Counted from the stretch's first letter, positions 1 to 9,048 are shown. The stretch: DNA of 38,526 bases from an uncultured Puniceicoccaceae bacterium (GCA_905479975.1 CAJQOS010000111.1:1-38526), one strand, 5' to 3'. Notes: generated from the sequence alone by a model not told the origin. Made by a program: numbers and translations.

Positions 1-212
1 ACAGCAAAACGACAACCAGCACCTTCTCAACCCTCTAAATCACTACAATGAGCGGACTCATTGACGCCTCGAGTTCCAGCCAGATATGCGGCAAAGAAAG
101 TAGACTTCAGGCGACTCTTGTCCGAAATCCGTGAAGAACCCCATTTAGGGTGATATTACATTTTTCGATATTCTACCAGATTCTCTGGGGACTGTCGCGC
201 GGTTAAAAAATC

Positions 213-1271
213 TCAGCGCGCAGGCTTGACCCGTTTCGCCTTCAACTGACCACAGCCAGCAGCGACATCAATGCCCCGCCGTTGGCGAATGGTGCTAGGA
301 ATTCCGGCATCCTGAATAATTTGCTGAAACGCACGTGAGCGCTGCTCCGTCGGCATGGTGCCATCAAACCCTTCGGTCGGGTTGAGCGGAATCAGATTCA
401 CGTGTGCATCCATGTCTTTCAAAAGCGCCGCCAGTCGATGCGCATGATCGTCGCTATCGTTCACGCCGCCGATGAGCGTCCACGCAAAGAACACACGCGC
501 ACGCTTGATCGCAGAATATTCGTGACATGCTTCGAGCAAATCACTCAACGGCCAACGCTTATTAATCGGAATCAATTTACCACGCTCTTCATCACTCGCG
601 CCATGAAGGCTAACCGCCAGCGAATAGCGCTTCGGGTGACGTGCGAGTTTCTGAATGCCGGGAATGTAGCCGACCGTGCTGATCGCCACACGCGCAGGGC
701 CGATATTCAAACCGCGGTTGTCGGTGATGATATCCAGCGCCTCCATCGTCGGCTCGAAGTTATGCAAGGGCTCGCCCATGCCCATCATCACGATATTGCG
801 CAACGTATCACCTTGAGTGCGGCGCAGCTCGCGCTCCACATGGTGCGCCTGTGCTACGATTTCGCCAGCAGTCAGATTTCTGGAAAACCCCATCTGCCCG
901 GTCGCACAAAACACACAACCCATCGCGCAACCGACCTGACTACTGAGACAGGCGGTATAACGGCCCGGAAAGCCCATCTGCACCGACTCGACCTCAGTGC
1001 CGTCGTGCAGGCGCAGCAAATACTTCCGGGTAAATCCATCCGAGCTGGCCGTATCGTCGACCGAATCGAGCACGCACGGCTTCACCGCCTCCTCGCTGGC
1101 CAACCAACGCTGCACCGGTGGCAAAATCCCCTCTGCCGACGTCAGATCGCCTCGAAGTAAACGCCGTTGCACCGCACCAAATAGCGGCTTCGCATGCACC
1201 GGATTTACCCCCGATGCAGCCAGTTCTGCTTCCAGCGCCTCATAGCGCAGCCCTTCCAACGAAATACTCAT
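213..1271 (-). CDS. rlmN: 23S rRNA (adenine-C2)-methyltransferase RlmN
   Basis: A 352-residue radical-SAM enzyme that methylates C2 of A2503 in 23S rRNA; the family also modifies A37 of some tRNAs. The radical-SAM cluster motif CAMGCVFC gives Cys115, Cys119 and Cys122. Cys340 in the C-terminal AAGCGQL segment matches the methyl-carrying cysteine of the family, and Cys108 just before SSQVGC is the other conserved catalytic cysteine. The length is normal and the ATG at 1269-1271 fits the family N-terminus. The gene is alone on the minus strand. The plus-strand frames over it are shadows. The family assignment is secure. Confidence 0.97.
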   Translation of the reverse strand: MSISLEGLRYEALEAELAASGVNPVHAKPLFGAVQRRLLRGDLTSAEGILPPVQRWLASEEAVKPCVLDSVDDTASSDGFTRKYLLRLHDGTEVESVQMGFPGRYTACLSSQVGCAMGCVFCATGQMGFSRNLTAGEIVAQAHHVERELRRTQGDTLRNIVMMGMGEPLHNFEPTMEALDIITDNRGLNIGPARVAISTVGYIPGIQKLARHPKRYSLAVSLHGASDEERGKLIPINKRWPLSDLLEACHEYSAIKRARVFFAWTLIGGVNDSDDHAHRLAALLKDMDAHVNLIPLNPTEGFDGTMPTEQRSRAFQQIIQDAGIPSTIRQRRGIDVAAGCGQLKAKRVKPAR

Positions 1272-1394
1272 ACTGTCATTGCGTGTGTGCAGATCGCATC
1301 CACGTCAACTCCGTAACGCACTCGAAGTCAGAAGTCGCACTCATGGTCATTATTAGCTCCCGTTCTTTAACCCACAAACTCCTAACGACTAGAA

Positions 1395-1423
1395 TTGACA
1401 TTCATTTATTCAATCCGCATGAT
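1395..1423 (+). promoter_or_regulatory. candidate sigma70-type promoter for the small lipoprotein gene
   Basis: A perfect -35 box TTGACA (1395-1400) is followed after 17 bp by CATGAT (1418-1423), a 4/6 match to the -10 consensus. It lies about 70 bp before the start codon of the small lipoprotein gene in an AT-rich intergenic stretch. This is sequence match only. Confidence 0.4.
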
Positions 1424-1490
1424 AACAAGCCTCAAGACTTCATCTAACTAATGGAAGGAGTCATTTATAACCAACGAATATACATATATT

Positions 1491-1658
1491 ATGGAACTCA
1501 AAAAACTATCTACTCTCTTCATTGCTTCTCTCATGCTTGCTGGCACTTGCCTCATGACTACTGGTTGTGGCGAAAAGAGCGATGCAGACAAAGCTGCGGA
1601 TGCAGTTGAAGAAGCTGGCGACAAAGCTGCGGATGCAGTTAAAGATCTTACCAAGTAA
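1491..1658 (+). CDS. small entericidin-like lipoprotein (55 aa)
   Basis: A 55-codon gene that starts at ATG 1491 and ends at TAA 1656-1658. The product has a basic start (MELKK), a hydrophobic core (about residues 6-23) and TTGC, a plausible lipobox with Cys26 as the lipidated residue. The mature part holds a tandem repeat, DKAADAVEEAG then DKAADAVKD, which would form a short Ala/Asp/Lys-rich amphipathic helix. It looks like an entericidin-type or small outer-membrane lipoprotein. A promoter-like sequence precedes it and a strong terminator follows, which supports a real monocistronic gene. A GGAAGGAG run at 1453-1460 is too far upstream to be a normal ribosome-binding site. The function is unknown. 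Confidence 0.75.
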   Translation: MELKKLSTLFIASLMLAGTCLMTTGCGEKSDADKAADAVEEAGDKAADAVKDLTK

Positions 1659-1681
1659 GCATCCCATTTGATTCACACGAA

Positions 1682-1708
1682 GGCGCTCCCTAGGGAGCGC
1701 CTTTTTTT
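1682..1708 (+). terminator. intrinsic terminator after the small lipoprotein gene
   Basis: A 9-bp perfect stem, GGCGCTCCC (1682-1690) with GGGAGCGCC (1693-1701), has a 2-nt centre and is followed directly by seven T residues (1702-1708). Confidence 0.9.
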
Positions 1709-1724
1709 GGGGTCATCGTAGTCC

Positions 1725-1853
1725 AGTTCCTTTAGGTGCTCGACCGATACGGCAACCGAGACCATCGCCTCCAAGCGGGTGCCCACCCATTCGACACTTC
1801 GACAAGCTTAGGGTTTGAAACAAGCTCAGGATCTACCTGACCTAAAGGAAGCC
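1725..1853 (+). repeat. dispersed repeat, copy A (MITE-like, inverted relative to copy B)
   Basis: This ~129 bp element starts TTCCTTTAGGT (1727-1737) and ends ACCTAAAGGAA (1840-1850), so it has 11-bp terminal inverted repeats. The interior contains CACCCATTCGACACTTCGACA and CAAGCTCAGGATCTACC segments. The reverse complement is found at 5005-5115 with many identical blocks. Copy A carries an extra ~18 bp around 1808-1826 that partly duplicates the CAAGCTNAGG motif. It ends 12 bp after the stop codon of the CreD-like gene. No transposase is present, so it would be non-autonomous if mobile. Confidence 0.8.
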
Positions 1854-1864
1854 AGCAACTTTGA

Positions 1865-3097
1865 TCATACCTTGGAAGGCATCGGAGGTGGGCTTTCTCC
1901 TCGGCGCTTTCTCGACACAAATACCTCCGACCAATCCATTTTCGCGGTCGCTACCATCAACACGGCCAAGGTCGCGACTGCGCCGACGGCAATCGTCACG
2001 CCGCTCAGTCCATCAAAAAAGAAGCTATAGCTGAACAGCACCATGTAGGCGAACTGTGCTGGCAGGGCGATGCGTGTCAGTTGCCGCCCACCGACTGCAT
2101 GTAGATAGCCACTGACCAAAGCGAGCGATACGCCGGCCGATAAGAAAAAGCAGAGATGGATCGGCATCAGATCCACTGTATAGGCGAACAGCAGTTGAAA
2201 CGCGAAGCAACCGGCAGCGAGAAAGAAGTAGTTCATCGGATGTAGGTTCACCCCCGTCACCGCACCAAAAATCAGCAGCACCGCAAAAAAGAACAACAAT
2301 GACACCGGCGCGAAGAAACTGATACGGCTCGCCACTGGCCCGGGATTCAGCACCTTCGGCATATCCATCCCGATCGATTGAGCGCCAATCACATCTGGAT
2401 AGTCCCACGTCAAATCCCAACCTCCCTCTGTAATGACACTACGATCCGTGGGCGATCCCGTGCCCGATGGGAAATTGATTTCTTCAAAGTCACTCTGCAT
2501 CGTCAGCATGAAATTTTGCACACGATCTGCATTGCCCAGACTATAGTCCCAACGATTCAAGCCACGGGCATGATAGGTCACCTTCAGCGGTGCGCTGCCA
2601 TGTGCAGGAATCACCACCGCCTGCGTAATCGTGCCGTCGTGCAGCACCGGCTCATCCACACCAGCACCATCGAGTTCGAAGGTGAATGCATTAAAACTCG
2701 CGTCCTGCGAGGGTAAACTGAACGCCACATAGACCGTCTGCTCTATCGGTGTCGGGTTCGGGATTTCATAGTACGCCTCAAATTCGGTGTTATAGGTGCG
2801 ATACCAAAACAGCCCCTTACGTTTTGGCTCATATCCCAACTTTACATCGATGTCGCTCGCACTCGGGCTCACCTCGCTACGCCCCGACGCACCCGCCGGC
2901 GAATCATACCAGGCGATGGGATGCACTTGCCGCAGCTCCGGCCCCCAGCCCTTCATCACTTCATGGGTGAACTCACCCGAACGATCCATGGAGCGATGCG
3001 TCAACGCACCCCCAAGAATAAACCACGCAACGGCGGTGCAGATATAGACAAACCCTACGGCAAGTAGAGACAGGACTGTTAGTTTATGTGTATGCAT
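1865..3097 (-). CDS. CreD-like inner-membrane protein
   Basis: A 410-residue membrane protein. One transmembrane helix lies near the N-terminus (about residues 8-30), followed by a periplasmic domain of about 230 residues and then a run of about five to six hydrophobic helices (about 260-395). This layout matches the CreD inner-membrane family. The segment GVNLHPMNYFFLAAGCFAF is typical of the first part of the CreD C-terminal membrane block. The C-terminal tail (RKRRGESPPPMPSKV) is basic and cytoplasmic. It is the second gene of a two-gene unit, 32 bp downstream of a secreted protein. No creBC-like regulators are nearby. CreD proteins are linked to envelope stress in Proteobacteria; the role here is unknown. 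Confidence 0.7.
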   Translation of the reverse strand: MHTHKLTVLSLLAVGFVYICTAVAWFILGGALTHRSMDRSGEFTHEVMKGWGPELRQVHPIAWYDSPAGASGRSEVSPSASDIDVKLGYEPKRKGLFWYRTYNTEFEAYYEIPNPTPIEQTVYVAFSLPSQDASFNAFTFELDGAGVDEPVLHDGTITQAVVIPAHGSAPLKVTYHARGLNRWDYSLGNADRVQNFMLTMQSDFEEINFPSGTGSPTDRSVITEGGWDLTWDYPDVIGAQSIGMDMPKVLNPGPVASRISFFAPVSLLFFFAVLLIFGAVTGVNLHPMNYFFLAAGCFAFQLLFAYTVDLMPIHLCFFLSAGVSLALVSGYLHAVGGRQLTRIALPAQFAYMVLFSYSFFFDGLSGVTIAVGAVATLAVLMVATAKMDWSEVFVSRKRRGESPPPMPSKV

Positions 3098-3129
3098 AAT
3101 GTTTTAAAAGTTGTTAGTTAAATACGTCC

Positions 3130-4803
3130 TCATCGCTCCAGATCCTTTCGCGTGTAATAGAGCGCGGCCTGTGGCACCTCGTCGTCGCAGATCTGTTTAC
3201 TCAGGTAAATCGGCTTACCGTTTGCCCCGCCGGCATCGATCACGACATTGCCCTCCAGCGCTGTGGCTTGATATTCCGCAGGTAATTGCACCTGCCACTT
3301 CACCTCATGAATAAACAGCGGTGTGCGTGGCAACTCCAACTGCGCCTTGCCTTCGACCGGATCCAGTTTGCTGCCTTTGGTGGTGTAAACATAGGTGACT
3401 TTTGTCTTCGTATTTTTCGACGTCACCTTTGACAGGATGAGCGCCAGGCCACCCTCAGCTTCGATCAACGGCTCCACCGGACGATCATTGACCGAGCACG
3501 TGAGCAACTTTCCGCCTGCGGGTAAGGTGAAGTTGTAACGCGTTTGCGAACGATGATCGATGGTGACTTGCGCTTTGTGCAACATACCACCCTCTCTCAC
3601 CACATCCGTCCAATACTGCGCAAGCGACACAGTAGAGTCCGACGTCTTCAAGCGTGGTAACACCTTTGCAGATAGACGTAGCACACCCGCCTCCTGCGCT
3701 TGCGCGGCATATACCTCCTTCGAGCCAACAAGGCTCGCCATCCACGTCGGCACGTGCCCCACGTTCGCCCAATCCGCACCCACTGGTCGCATCGCATAGT
3801 CTTCGAACGGCAACACATAAAAGGCCTCATCCCAATACGCCGTATTCGCAACGGACAGCCCCCGCACCTCCCAGACATCTCCCGCACCGACAACCGGCAA
3901 CACATAGGTCAACCGAACATCCCGTGACATCACCCTGTCATCGTCCCAGCGTAAACGAACCAACGGCCCGTCTACAGTGAGCGCCAAATCGTAGCGCCCC
4001 GCCAGGCCCGCACTACTCAACGCGAGCAACTCGGCCAGCGGCGGCAATTGTAAGCTCACCTCCGACGTGCGGCCATTATCCGAAGCCGTCAAACGCACAC
4101 GGCACTGCACCTCCATCGCACCTTCGTGATCGTGCACCAAATACTGCGTCGCACCTTTCCATGTCGCGGGCTCCAAGGCCTGCGGCTCATACAAAGTCAC
4201 TCGCACCCGGCCACCGGCAGATGGCAGTCCGAACGTGGTCTGGTCCGTATTCGCACCGACCGCCCCCGTCACCACTAACCCAGCCGGATCACCTTCATAT
4301 TGAATCGTCAACGCACTCCGCGCCGCAGACACAGCCTGAAAGTCAGTCACCGTTCGACGACTGCCCGACGCACTGCCACCCGCTCCCATCAACCCGACCC
4401 GAATCGAAGCCTCCGCGCCAGGCTCCAACAAGGCACACAGCATTCCGTCACTGGGCACCAGTTTAGCATCCAATGGTTCAACCGACGTCAGCACCATACT
4501 CGTCGGCACCAGCGGCACAGCCTGCCAATCCTCCGACAGATTCGAAATCGAGAAGCTCGCCTGCAACTCAGGCGATTCCACCGCTTCACAATTCAGCGCA
4601 TAGTTTGCAGAGTGAATCACCACTGCAACCGGCGGCTTCGGCGCCTCCGACTCCAAACTCTTCTCCACCTCGCTCACACGATCTAGCAACCCCGCCAATT
4701 CGGCATACGGCATCGTTACCGACGCCTGCTGCAACTCTGAGGCCGCCACACACAGCGCCCCCGCACACACTCCAATCATTAAGTAGGCAATTAATTTTCT
4801 CAT
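3130..4803 (-). CDS. secreted protein of unknown function, partner of the CreD-like protein
   Basis: About 557 residues from ATG 4801-4803; a TTG two codons upstream is in frame but less likely. The N-terminus MRKLIAYLMIGVCAGALC followed by VAASEL looks like a Sec signal peptide, so the product should be periplasmic or exported. A short helical, possibly coiled-coil segment (about residues 35-53) is followed by a long beta-rich region without recognisable catalytic motifs. It lies 32 bp upstream of the CreD-like gene on the same strand, so the two are probably co-transcribed. The CreD-like protein also has a large periplasmic domain, so the two products may contact each other; this is inference. 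The function is not recognised. Confidence 0.65.
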   Translation of the reverse strand: MRKLIAYLMIGVCAGALCVAASELQQASVTMPYAELAGLLDRVSEVEKSLESEAPKPPVAVVIHSANYALNCEAVESPELQASFSISNLSEDWQAVPLVPTSMVLTSVEPLDAKLVPSDGMLCALLEPGAEASIRVGLMGAGGSASGSRRTVTDFQAVSAARSALTIQYEGDPAGLVVTGAVGANTDQTTFGLPSAGGRVRVTLYEPQALEPATWKGATQYLVHDHEGAMEVQCRVRLTASDNGRTSEVSLQLPPLAELLALSSAGLAGRYDLALTVDGPLVRLRWDDDRVMSRDVRLTYVLPVVGAGDVWEVRGLSVANTAYWDEAFYVLPFEDYAMRPVGADWANVGHVPTWMASLVGSKEVYAAQAQEAGVLRLSAKVLPRLKTSDSTVSLAQYWTDVVREGGMLHKAQVTIDHRSQTRYNFTLPAGGKLLTCSVNDRPVEPLIEAEGGLALILSKVTSKNTKTKVTYVYTTKGSKLDPVEGKAQLELPRTPLFIHEVKWQVQLPAEYQATALEGNVVIDAGGANGKPIYLSKQICDDEVPQAALYYTRKDLER

Positions 4804-4859
4804 CGCCAACCATCCTAACCGCTCTCTTTGAAAACAGTATGAACTCTGTGTGAAATTGG

Positions 4860-4893
4860 GATGGAATCAGTCTTAATCCTACTCTGACTCCTG
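4860..4893. repeat. short motif shared with the argS downstream region
   Basis: The sequence here contains TCTTAATCCTACTCTGACTC. Related words (ATCATACTCTAACTCTT and, reversed, ATTAAGAGTAGGAT) occur at 13086-13129. This suggests a short dispersed repeat of the ACTCTTAATC type, but only two sites are visible in this window. Confidence 0.3.
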
Positions 4894-5004
4894 CCCTCGA
4901 ATCCACGTCAAAGCCAGGCTGAGTGAGCACATCGCCCTGAAATACCATTTCATGTAAATAGTGCGCCTAACTGAGAGTGATAAATGTATGGCGTCTCAGT
5001 AGGA

Positions 5005-5115
5005 GGCTTCCTTTAGGTCGGGTAGATCCTGAGCTTGTCGAAGTGTCGAATGGGTGGCCTCCCGTTTGGAGAAAGTGGTGCCTCTCGCAGTGTCGGTCGA
5101 GCACCTAAAGGAACT
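5005..5115 (-). repeat. dispersed repeat, copy B (inverted relative to copy A)
   Basis: The reverse complement of this segment matches 1725-1853: shared blocks include TTCCTTTAGGTGCTCGACCG, CACCCATTCGACACTTCGACA, AAGCTCAGGATCTACC and GACCTAAAGGAAGCC. It has the same 11-bp terminal inverted repeats and about 35 divergent bases in the centre. With copy A it brackets the CreD-like two-gene unit. Apart from this repeat and the terminator at 5152-5183, nothing else was recognised in 4810-5206. Confidence 0.8.
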
Positions 5116-5151
5116 CAACTACGAGAACCGCTTCTCTCGCGAGGCTAATTC

Positions 5152-5183
5152 AAAAAAAGCCCGCCGAAATCGGCGGGCTTTTG
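5152..5183 (-). terminator. intrinsic terminator of pyc (possibly bidirectional)
   Basis: The stem AGCCCGCCGA/TCGGCGGGCT (about 5159-5180) is flanked on its left by AAAAAAA (5152-5158), which gives a T-run for minus-strand transcripts. TTTT on the right would serve plus-strand transcripts weakly. Confidence 0.9.
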
Positions 5184-5206
5184 TATTCAATATTCGAAGC
5201 GATGTG

Positions 5207-8200
5207 TTAGCGCAGCTTGACCAGCAAGTCCTTGCTGTCGACTTGATCGCCAGCCTGCACTTCGATGACGTCTACGACACCATCAGCGAGTGCGTAAACG
5301 GTGGTTTGCATCTTCATCGCTTCAAGCACACAGAGTTTGTCCTTCTGCTTCACTGCTTGGCCGACGGTGACACACACGCTACTCACCATTGCCGGGATCG
5401 GTGCGCCGACTTGCATGCGGTCGGCTGGATCCGCCTTTGTCCGTTTCTTGGTTTCGGTCTTAATTGACTTATCCAGCACCACACATTCACGTGCACGGCC
5501 ATTAAGCTCGAAGGTCAACGTGCGTTCACCATCTTCATTTGGCTCCGATACATTGATCAGTTTTACGATCAAGGTTTTGCCTTCTTGGATCTCGACTGAG
5601 ATTTCTTCGCCGATCTTTAATCCGTAAAAGAATGCTGGTGTCGGCAGGGAGCGCGCATGGCCATAGGTGTTTACGTATTTATCCATGTCGGTATAGACCT
5701 GTGGATACATGAGATACGCAAACAGATCGTCGTCGTTGATCTCACGCTTGAACTTCTTCGTCAGCTCTTCGCGTGTGACTTTCAAGTCGACCTTCTCAGC
5801 GCGTGCGCCAGGACGACCACGGAATGGCTTGCGGTCACCCAGAACAACCTTCTGCACTGGCTTTGGCCACCCACCCTTCGGCTGACCAAGGCCGCCGGAA
5901 AGCATATCAACCACTGACTCTGGAAAGGCAGTTCCCGGCTCGAGATTGACGAGATCGGATGGCTCTACGCCCTTCGTCAATAGGAACATGGATAAATCGC
6001 CGACCACCTTAGACGAGGGCGTGACCTTTACGATATCACCCAGCACGTGATTGACCTCGTGGTAATAACGCACGACCTCAGGCCAACGCGCACCGAGCCC
6101 GAGGGCACGTGCTTGCTCGCGTAAGTTCGTGTATTGTCCACCCGGCATTTCATGCGTGTAAACTTCTGCAGAGCCAAATTTCGGACTCGTATCAAAAGGT
6201 TCGTAGAATTGACGCACCGCTTCCCAGTAGATGGAAAGTTCGTTCAAGAATCCTAGGTCGAGTTTCGTGTCTCGTTTATCGCCGCGCAGTGCGTTGACGA
6301 TCGAGTTGAGATTTGGCTGCGAGGTGAGACCAGAGAGCGATGCAGTGGCGAGATCGACCACGTCGACGCCCGCTTCGGCCGCTTTAATAATCGACGCGCC
6401 GGCAATGCCAGAAGAATCGTGCGTGTGGAAATGCACCGGAATGCTGATTTCACTGCGCAACGCTTTAACCAGTTTGTAGACTGCATTCGGCGTGCAGAGT
6501 CCCGACATGTCTTTGAGTGCCAAAATATGCGCACCCATCTTCTCAAGCTCCTTCGCCATATCGACGTAATATTTCAGCGTATACTTATCGCGCTTCTTAT
6601 CGAGAATGTCACCAGTGTAGCAAATCGTAGCCTCACAGACTGAATTCGTATCATTCACGATCGATTCCATCGCGACTTTGAGGTTCGGCAAATAGTTCAA
6701 CGAGTCAAAGACGCGAAAGATATCCATGCCCGATTCCGCGGAATGCTTAATGAAGCCGCGAATCACATTGTCTGGGTAGTTTGAGTAGCCCACCCCGTTG
6801 GCACCCCGCAGCAACATTTGAAAACAAACATTGGGAATGCGCTCGCGCAGACGACGAAGACGCTTAAACGGATTTTCGTGCAGGAAGCGCATCGATGTAT
6901 CGAAAGTCGCCCCACCCCAGCACTCTAGCGAATAGAGGTCGCCCGCGCGCTGTGCGATGGAATCAGCCACTTTCATTTGGTCGTAGCTACGCATACGTGC
7001 AGCCAGTAGTGATTGGTGCGCATCGCGCATCGTAGTATCCGTCACCAGCAGCTTCTTTTGGTCACGTGTCCATTGAGCAAATTTCGCCGGGCCGTGCTTA
7101 GTCAGATAGTCCTTTGTGCCCTTCGGTAATTTCGATGTGTGGTCATGCGCAGGCACGATCACTGGTAGATCCATCATTGGCACCGGACGGCCTTTGACCT
7201 GATCGTTGCCATTCACGATGGTCTCACCAAGTAAGTTGAGCAACTTAGTCGCGCGGTCACGACGACGCTTGAAGTTGAACAACTCTTTTGACGTATCAAT
7301 CAGAGTCGTCGTCGCCTGCCCGGATACGAAGATCGGATGGTTTACCACATTTTCAATGAACGGGATGTTGGTCTTCACCCCACGGATGCGCATTTCACTC
7401 AGCGCACGATCCATGCGCTGAATTGCCAATTCGAAGGTGCTCGCCGAGGCGGTCAATTTCACCAGCAGCGAATCGTAGAACGGCGTGATCACTGCGCCGG
7501 TGTCGCCCATCGCACCGTCCAAACGAATGCCAAAGCCCGCAGCCGATCGGTAATTCACGATCTTACCATAATCAGGTGCAAAATTCTTTTCAGGGTCTTC
7601 GGTCGTGATACGTGCCTGAATCGCCACGCCATTGCGCGGGATGTCTGCCTGCTGTGGAATGCCCACTTCTTTCGAGTGCAGGCTATGTCCCTCTGCGATC
7701 AGCACTTGGCTGCGCACAATGTCGATCCCCGTAATGACCTCGGTCACGGTGTGCTCCACCTGAATACGTGGGTTCATTTCGATAAAGAACCACTCATGCG
7801 TATCCAAATCATATAAGAACTCAACCGTGCCGGCACTGTAATAGCCGATGGATGACGCGATTTGCACCGCTGCATTACAAAGCTCTTCACGCACTTTATC
7901 CGGCAGACCAATTGACGGTGCAATTTCCACCACTTTTTGGTGACGACGCTGCACCGAGCAGTCGCGCTCGTGTAGGTGCACCACATTACCCTGCTTATCT
8001 CCCAAAATCTGCACTTCGATGTGTTTCGCACGCTCGACATAGCGCTCCAAGAATACAGACGAATTACCAAATGCACGTTGCGCCTCCCCCTGCGCTTCTT
8101 CGAGCGATGCCTTCAGATCTTTAGGATCTTTAACCACACGCATGCCACGACCACCACCACCAAAGGCCGCCTTAATGATCAACGGGAAGCCAATCTTCTT

Positions 8201-8644
8201 TGCGGTTTTCAGTGCTGTGTTAGGATCGGTAATCGGATCCTCCGTGCCTGGTAGCACTGGAACGCTTGCTTGGTTGGCAATCTTGCGCGCTTCGATTTTA
8301 TCGCCCATGCGACCAAGTAAATCTGAGCTCGGACCAACAAATGTGATGCCATTGGCTTCACAAGCACGCGCAAAACCAGCATTCTCAGAGAGGAAGCCAT
8401 ATCCAGGATGGACGAGGTCGACCTTCTTTTCTTTGGCTAAATCAACGATACTCTCGATATCAAGATAGGCAGCAACTGGCCCTTTTCCCTGCCCGACTAG
8501 GTAGGATTCATCCGCCTTAAAGCGGTGGACGCCGAGGCGATCCTCATTGGCGTAGATAGCGACAGTTCGGCAACCAAGCTCGGTTGCACTGCGGAAGATG
8601 CGCACAGCGATTTCACTGCGATTCGCGGCAAGTAGTTTTCTCAT
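5207..8644 (-). CDS. pyc: pyruvate carboxylase, single-chain
   Basis: A 1145-residue biotin enzyme that makes oxaloacetate from pyruvate, bicarbonate and ATP. Domains in order: biotin carboxylase (about 1-450) starting MRKLLAANRSEIAVRIFR and containing the glycine-rich ATP-grasp loop GGGGRGMR; carboxyltransferase (about 530-810) with the DTTMRDAHQSLLA motif; and a C-terminal biotinyl domain with EAMKM, where Lys1111 is the biotin site. The start is ATG 8642-8644. The frame is open a further 94 codons upstream, but that extension is not conserved-looking and is rejected. Full length shows the alpha4 (single-polypeptide) type. It feeds the TCA cycle, which fits growth on compounds that yield pyruvate or lactate. 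Confidence 0.97.
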   Translation of the reverse strand: MRKLLAANRSEIAVRIFRSATELGCRTVAIYANEDRLGVHRFKADESYLVGQGKGPVAAYLDIESIVDLAKEKKVDLVHPGYGFLSENAGFARACEANGITFVGPSSDLLGRMGDKIEARKIANQASVPVLPGTEDPITDPNTALKTAKKIGFPLIIKAAFGGGGRGMRVVKDPKDLKASLEEAQGEAQRAFGNSSVFLERYVERAKHIEVQILGDKQGNVVHLHERDCSVQRRHQKVVEIAPSIGLPDKVREELCNAAVQIASSIGYYSAGTVEFLYDLDTHEWFFIEMNPRIQVEHTVTEVITGIDIVRSQVLIAEGHSLHSKEVGIPQQADIPRNGVAIQARITTEDPEKNFAPDYGKIVNYRSAAGFGIRLDGAMGDTGAVITPFYDSLLVKLTASASTFELAIQRMDRALSEMRIRGVKTNIPFIENVVNHPIFVSGQATTTLIDTSKELFNFKRRRDRATKLLNLLGETIVNGNDQVKGRPVPMMDLPVIVPAHDHTSKLPKGTKDYLTKHGPAKFAQWTRDQKKLLVTDTTMRDAHQSLLAARMRSYDQMKVADSIAQRAGDLYSLECWGGATFDTSMRFLHENPFKRLRRLRERIPNVCFQMLLRGANGVGYSNYPDNVIRGFIKHSAESGMDIFRVFDSLNYLPNLKVAMESIVNDTNSVCEATICYTGDILDKKRDKYTLKYYVDMAKELEKMGAHILALKDMSGLCTPNAVYKLVKALRSEISIPVHFHTHDSSGIAGASIIKAAEAGVDVVDLATASLSGLTSQPNLNSIVNALRGDKRDTKLDLGFLNELSIYWEAVRQFYEPFDTSPKFGSAEVYTHEMPGGQYTNLREQARALGLGARWPEVVRYYHEVNHVLGDIVKVTPSSKVVGDLSMFLLTKGVEPSDLVNLEPGTAFPESVVDMLSGGLGQPKGGWPKPVQKVVLGDRKPFRGRPGARAEKVDLKVTREELTKKFKREINDDDLFAYLMYPQVYTDMDKYVNTYGHARSLPTPAFFYGLKIGEEISVEIQEGKTLIVKLINVSEPNEDGERTLTFELNGRARECVVLDKSIKTETKKRTKADPADRMQVGAPIPAMVSSVCVTVGQAVKQKDKLCVLEAMKMQTTVYALADGVVDVIEVQAGDQVDSKDLLVKLR

Positions 8645-9031
8645 AGATGCTAGTAGTATCGATAATAGGTAGACTACGAACCAAATGCAGCCAATTGCGC
8701 AAGTCAAGGCAGTCTCGCAAGACTTTGAAAGCCGCTCACCGATCTCGCTGTGCATATAGCAAAAATGACGCAAACTACGAGAGCTTTTCAGGCTGAAGTT
8801 TAACCGCAAAGTTCGCCGAGGACGCCGAGCTGGTCGATTATAACGAAGCCGACAATCAAGTCTACTTGCGCATCCGCGAGCAGGATGACAGTTACTACAG
8901 ATTGGAATGGCGGCTGGCTCGGCCACAGCAAATACATCGCCGATAGCTACCGGGCGATGAAGGTCAGGCGGACAAGGATAATGGCGTGATGCTCCTGATC
9001 GCAGTGCAGGAGCGCAAGATGCGGATCGCGA
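8645..9031. other. gene-poor stretch between pyc and the lytic transglycosylase gene
   Basis: About 390 bp without an intact gene. The 5' part (8645-8810) shows nothing recognisable. From about 8830 short open segments occur in different frames, including a 40-codon stretch ending at TAG 8944-8946. The right end holds the TPM-domain fragment listed separately. The pattern of short frames broken by stops suggests decayed coding sequence. Confidence 0.5.
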
Positions 9032-9048
9032 CTAGTCGGCTACGATGA
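8956..9048 (+). pseudogene. fragment of a TPM-domain (YgcG/Psb32-type) gene
   Basis: The plus-strand frame from 8956 reads DEGQADKDNGVMLLIAVQER then KMRIAT before running to TGA at 9046-9048. The core DNGVxLLxAxxERKxRI is the hallmark of the TPM domain found in YgcG and Psb32 proteins. An in-frame TAG at 8944-8946 cuts off everything upstream, and the frame departs from the family right after MRIAT, so no intact protein can be made. It overlaps the 3' end of the convergent transglycosylase gene. I read it as a remnant. The match was made by eye. Confidence 0.55.

Noticed and set aside
8645-8926. 94-codon N-terminal extension of pyruvate carboxylase
   Set aside because: Family proteins begin at the MRKLLAANRSEIA start; the extension begins at a non-ATG codon, is low in family-like sequence and runs through the decayed region.
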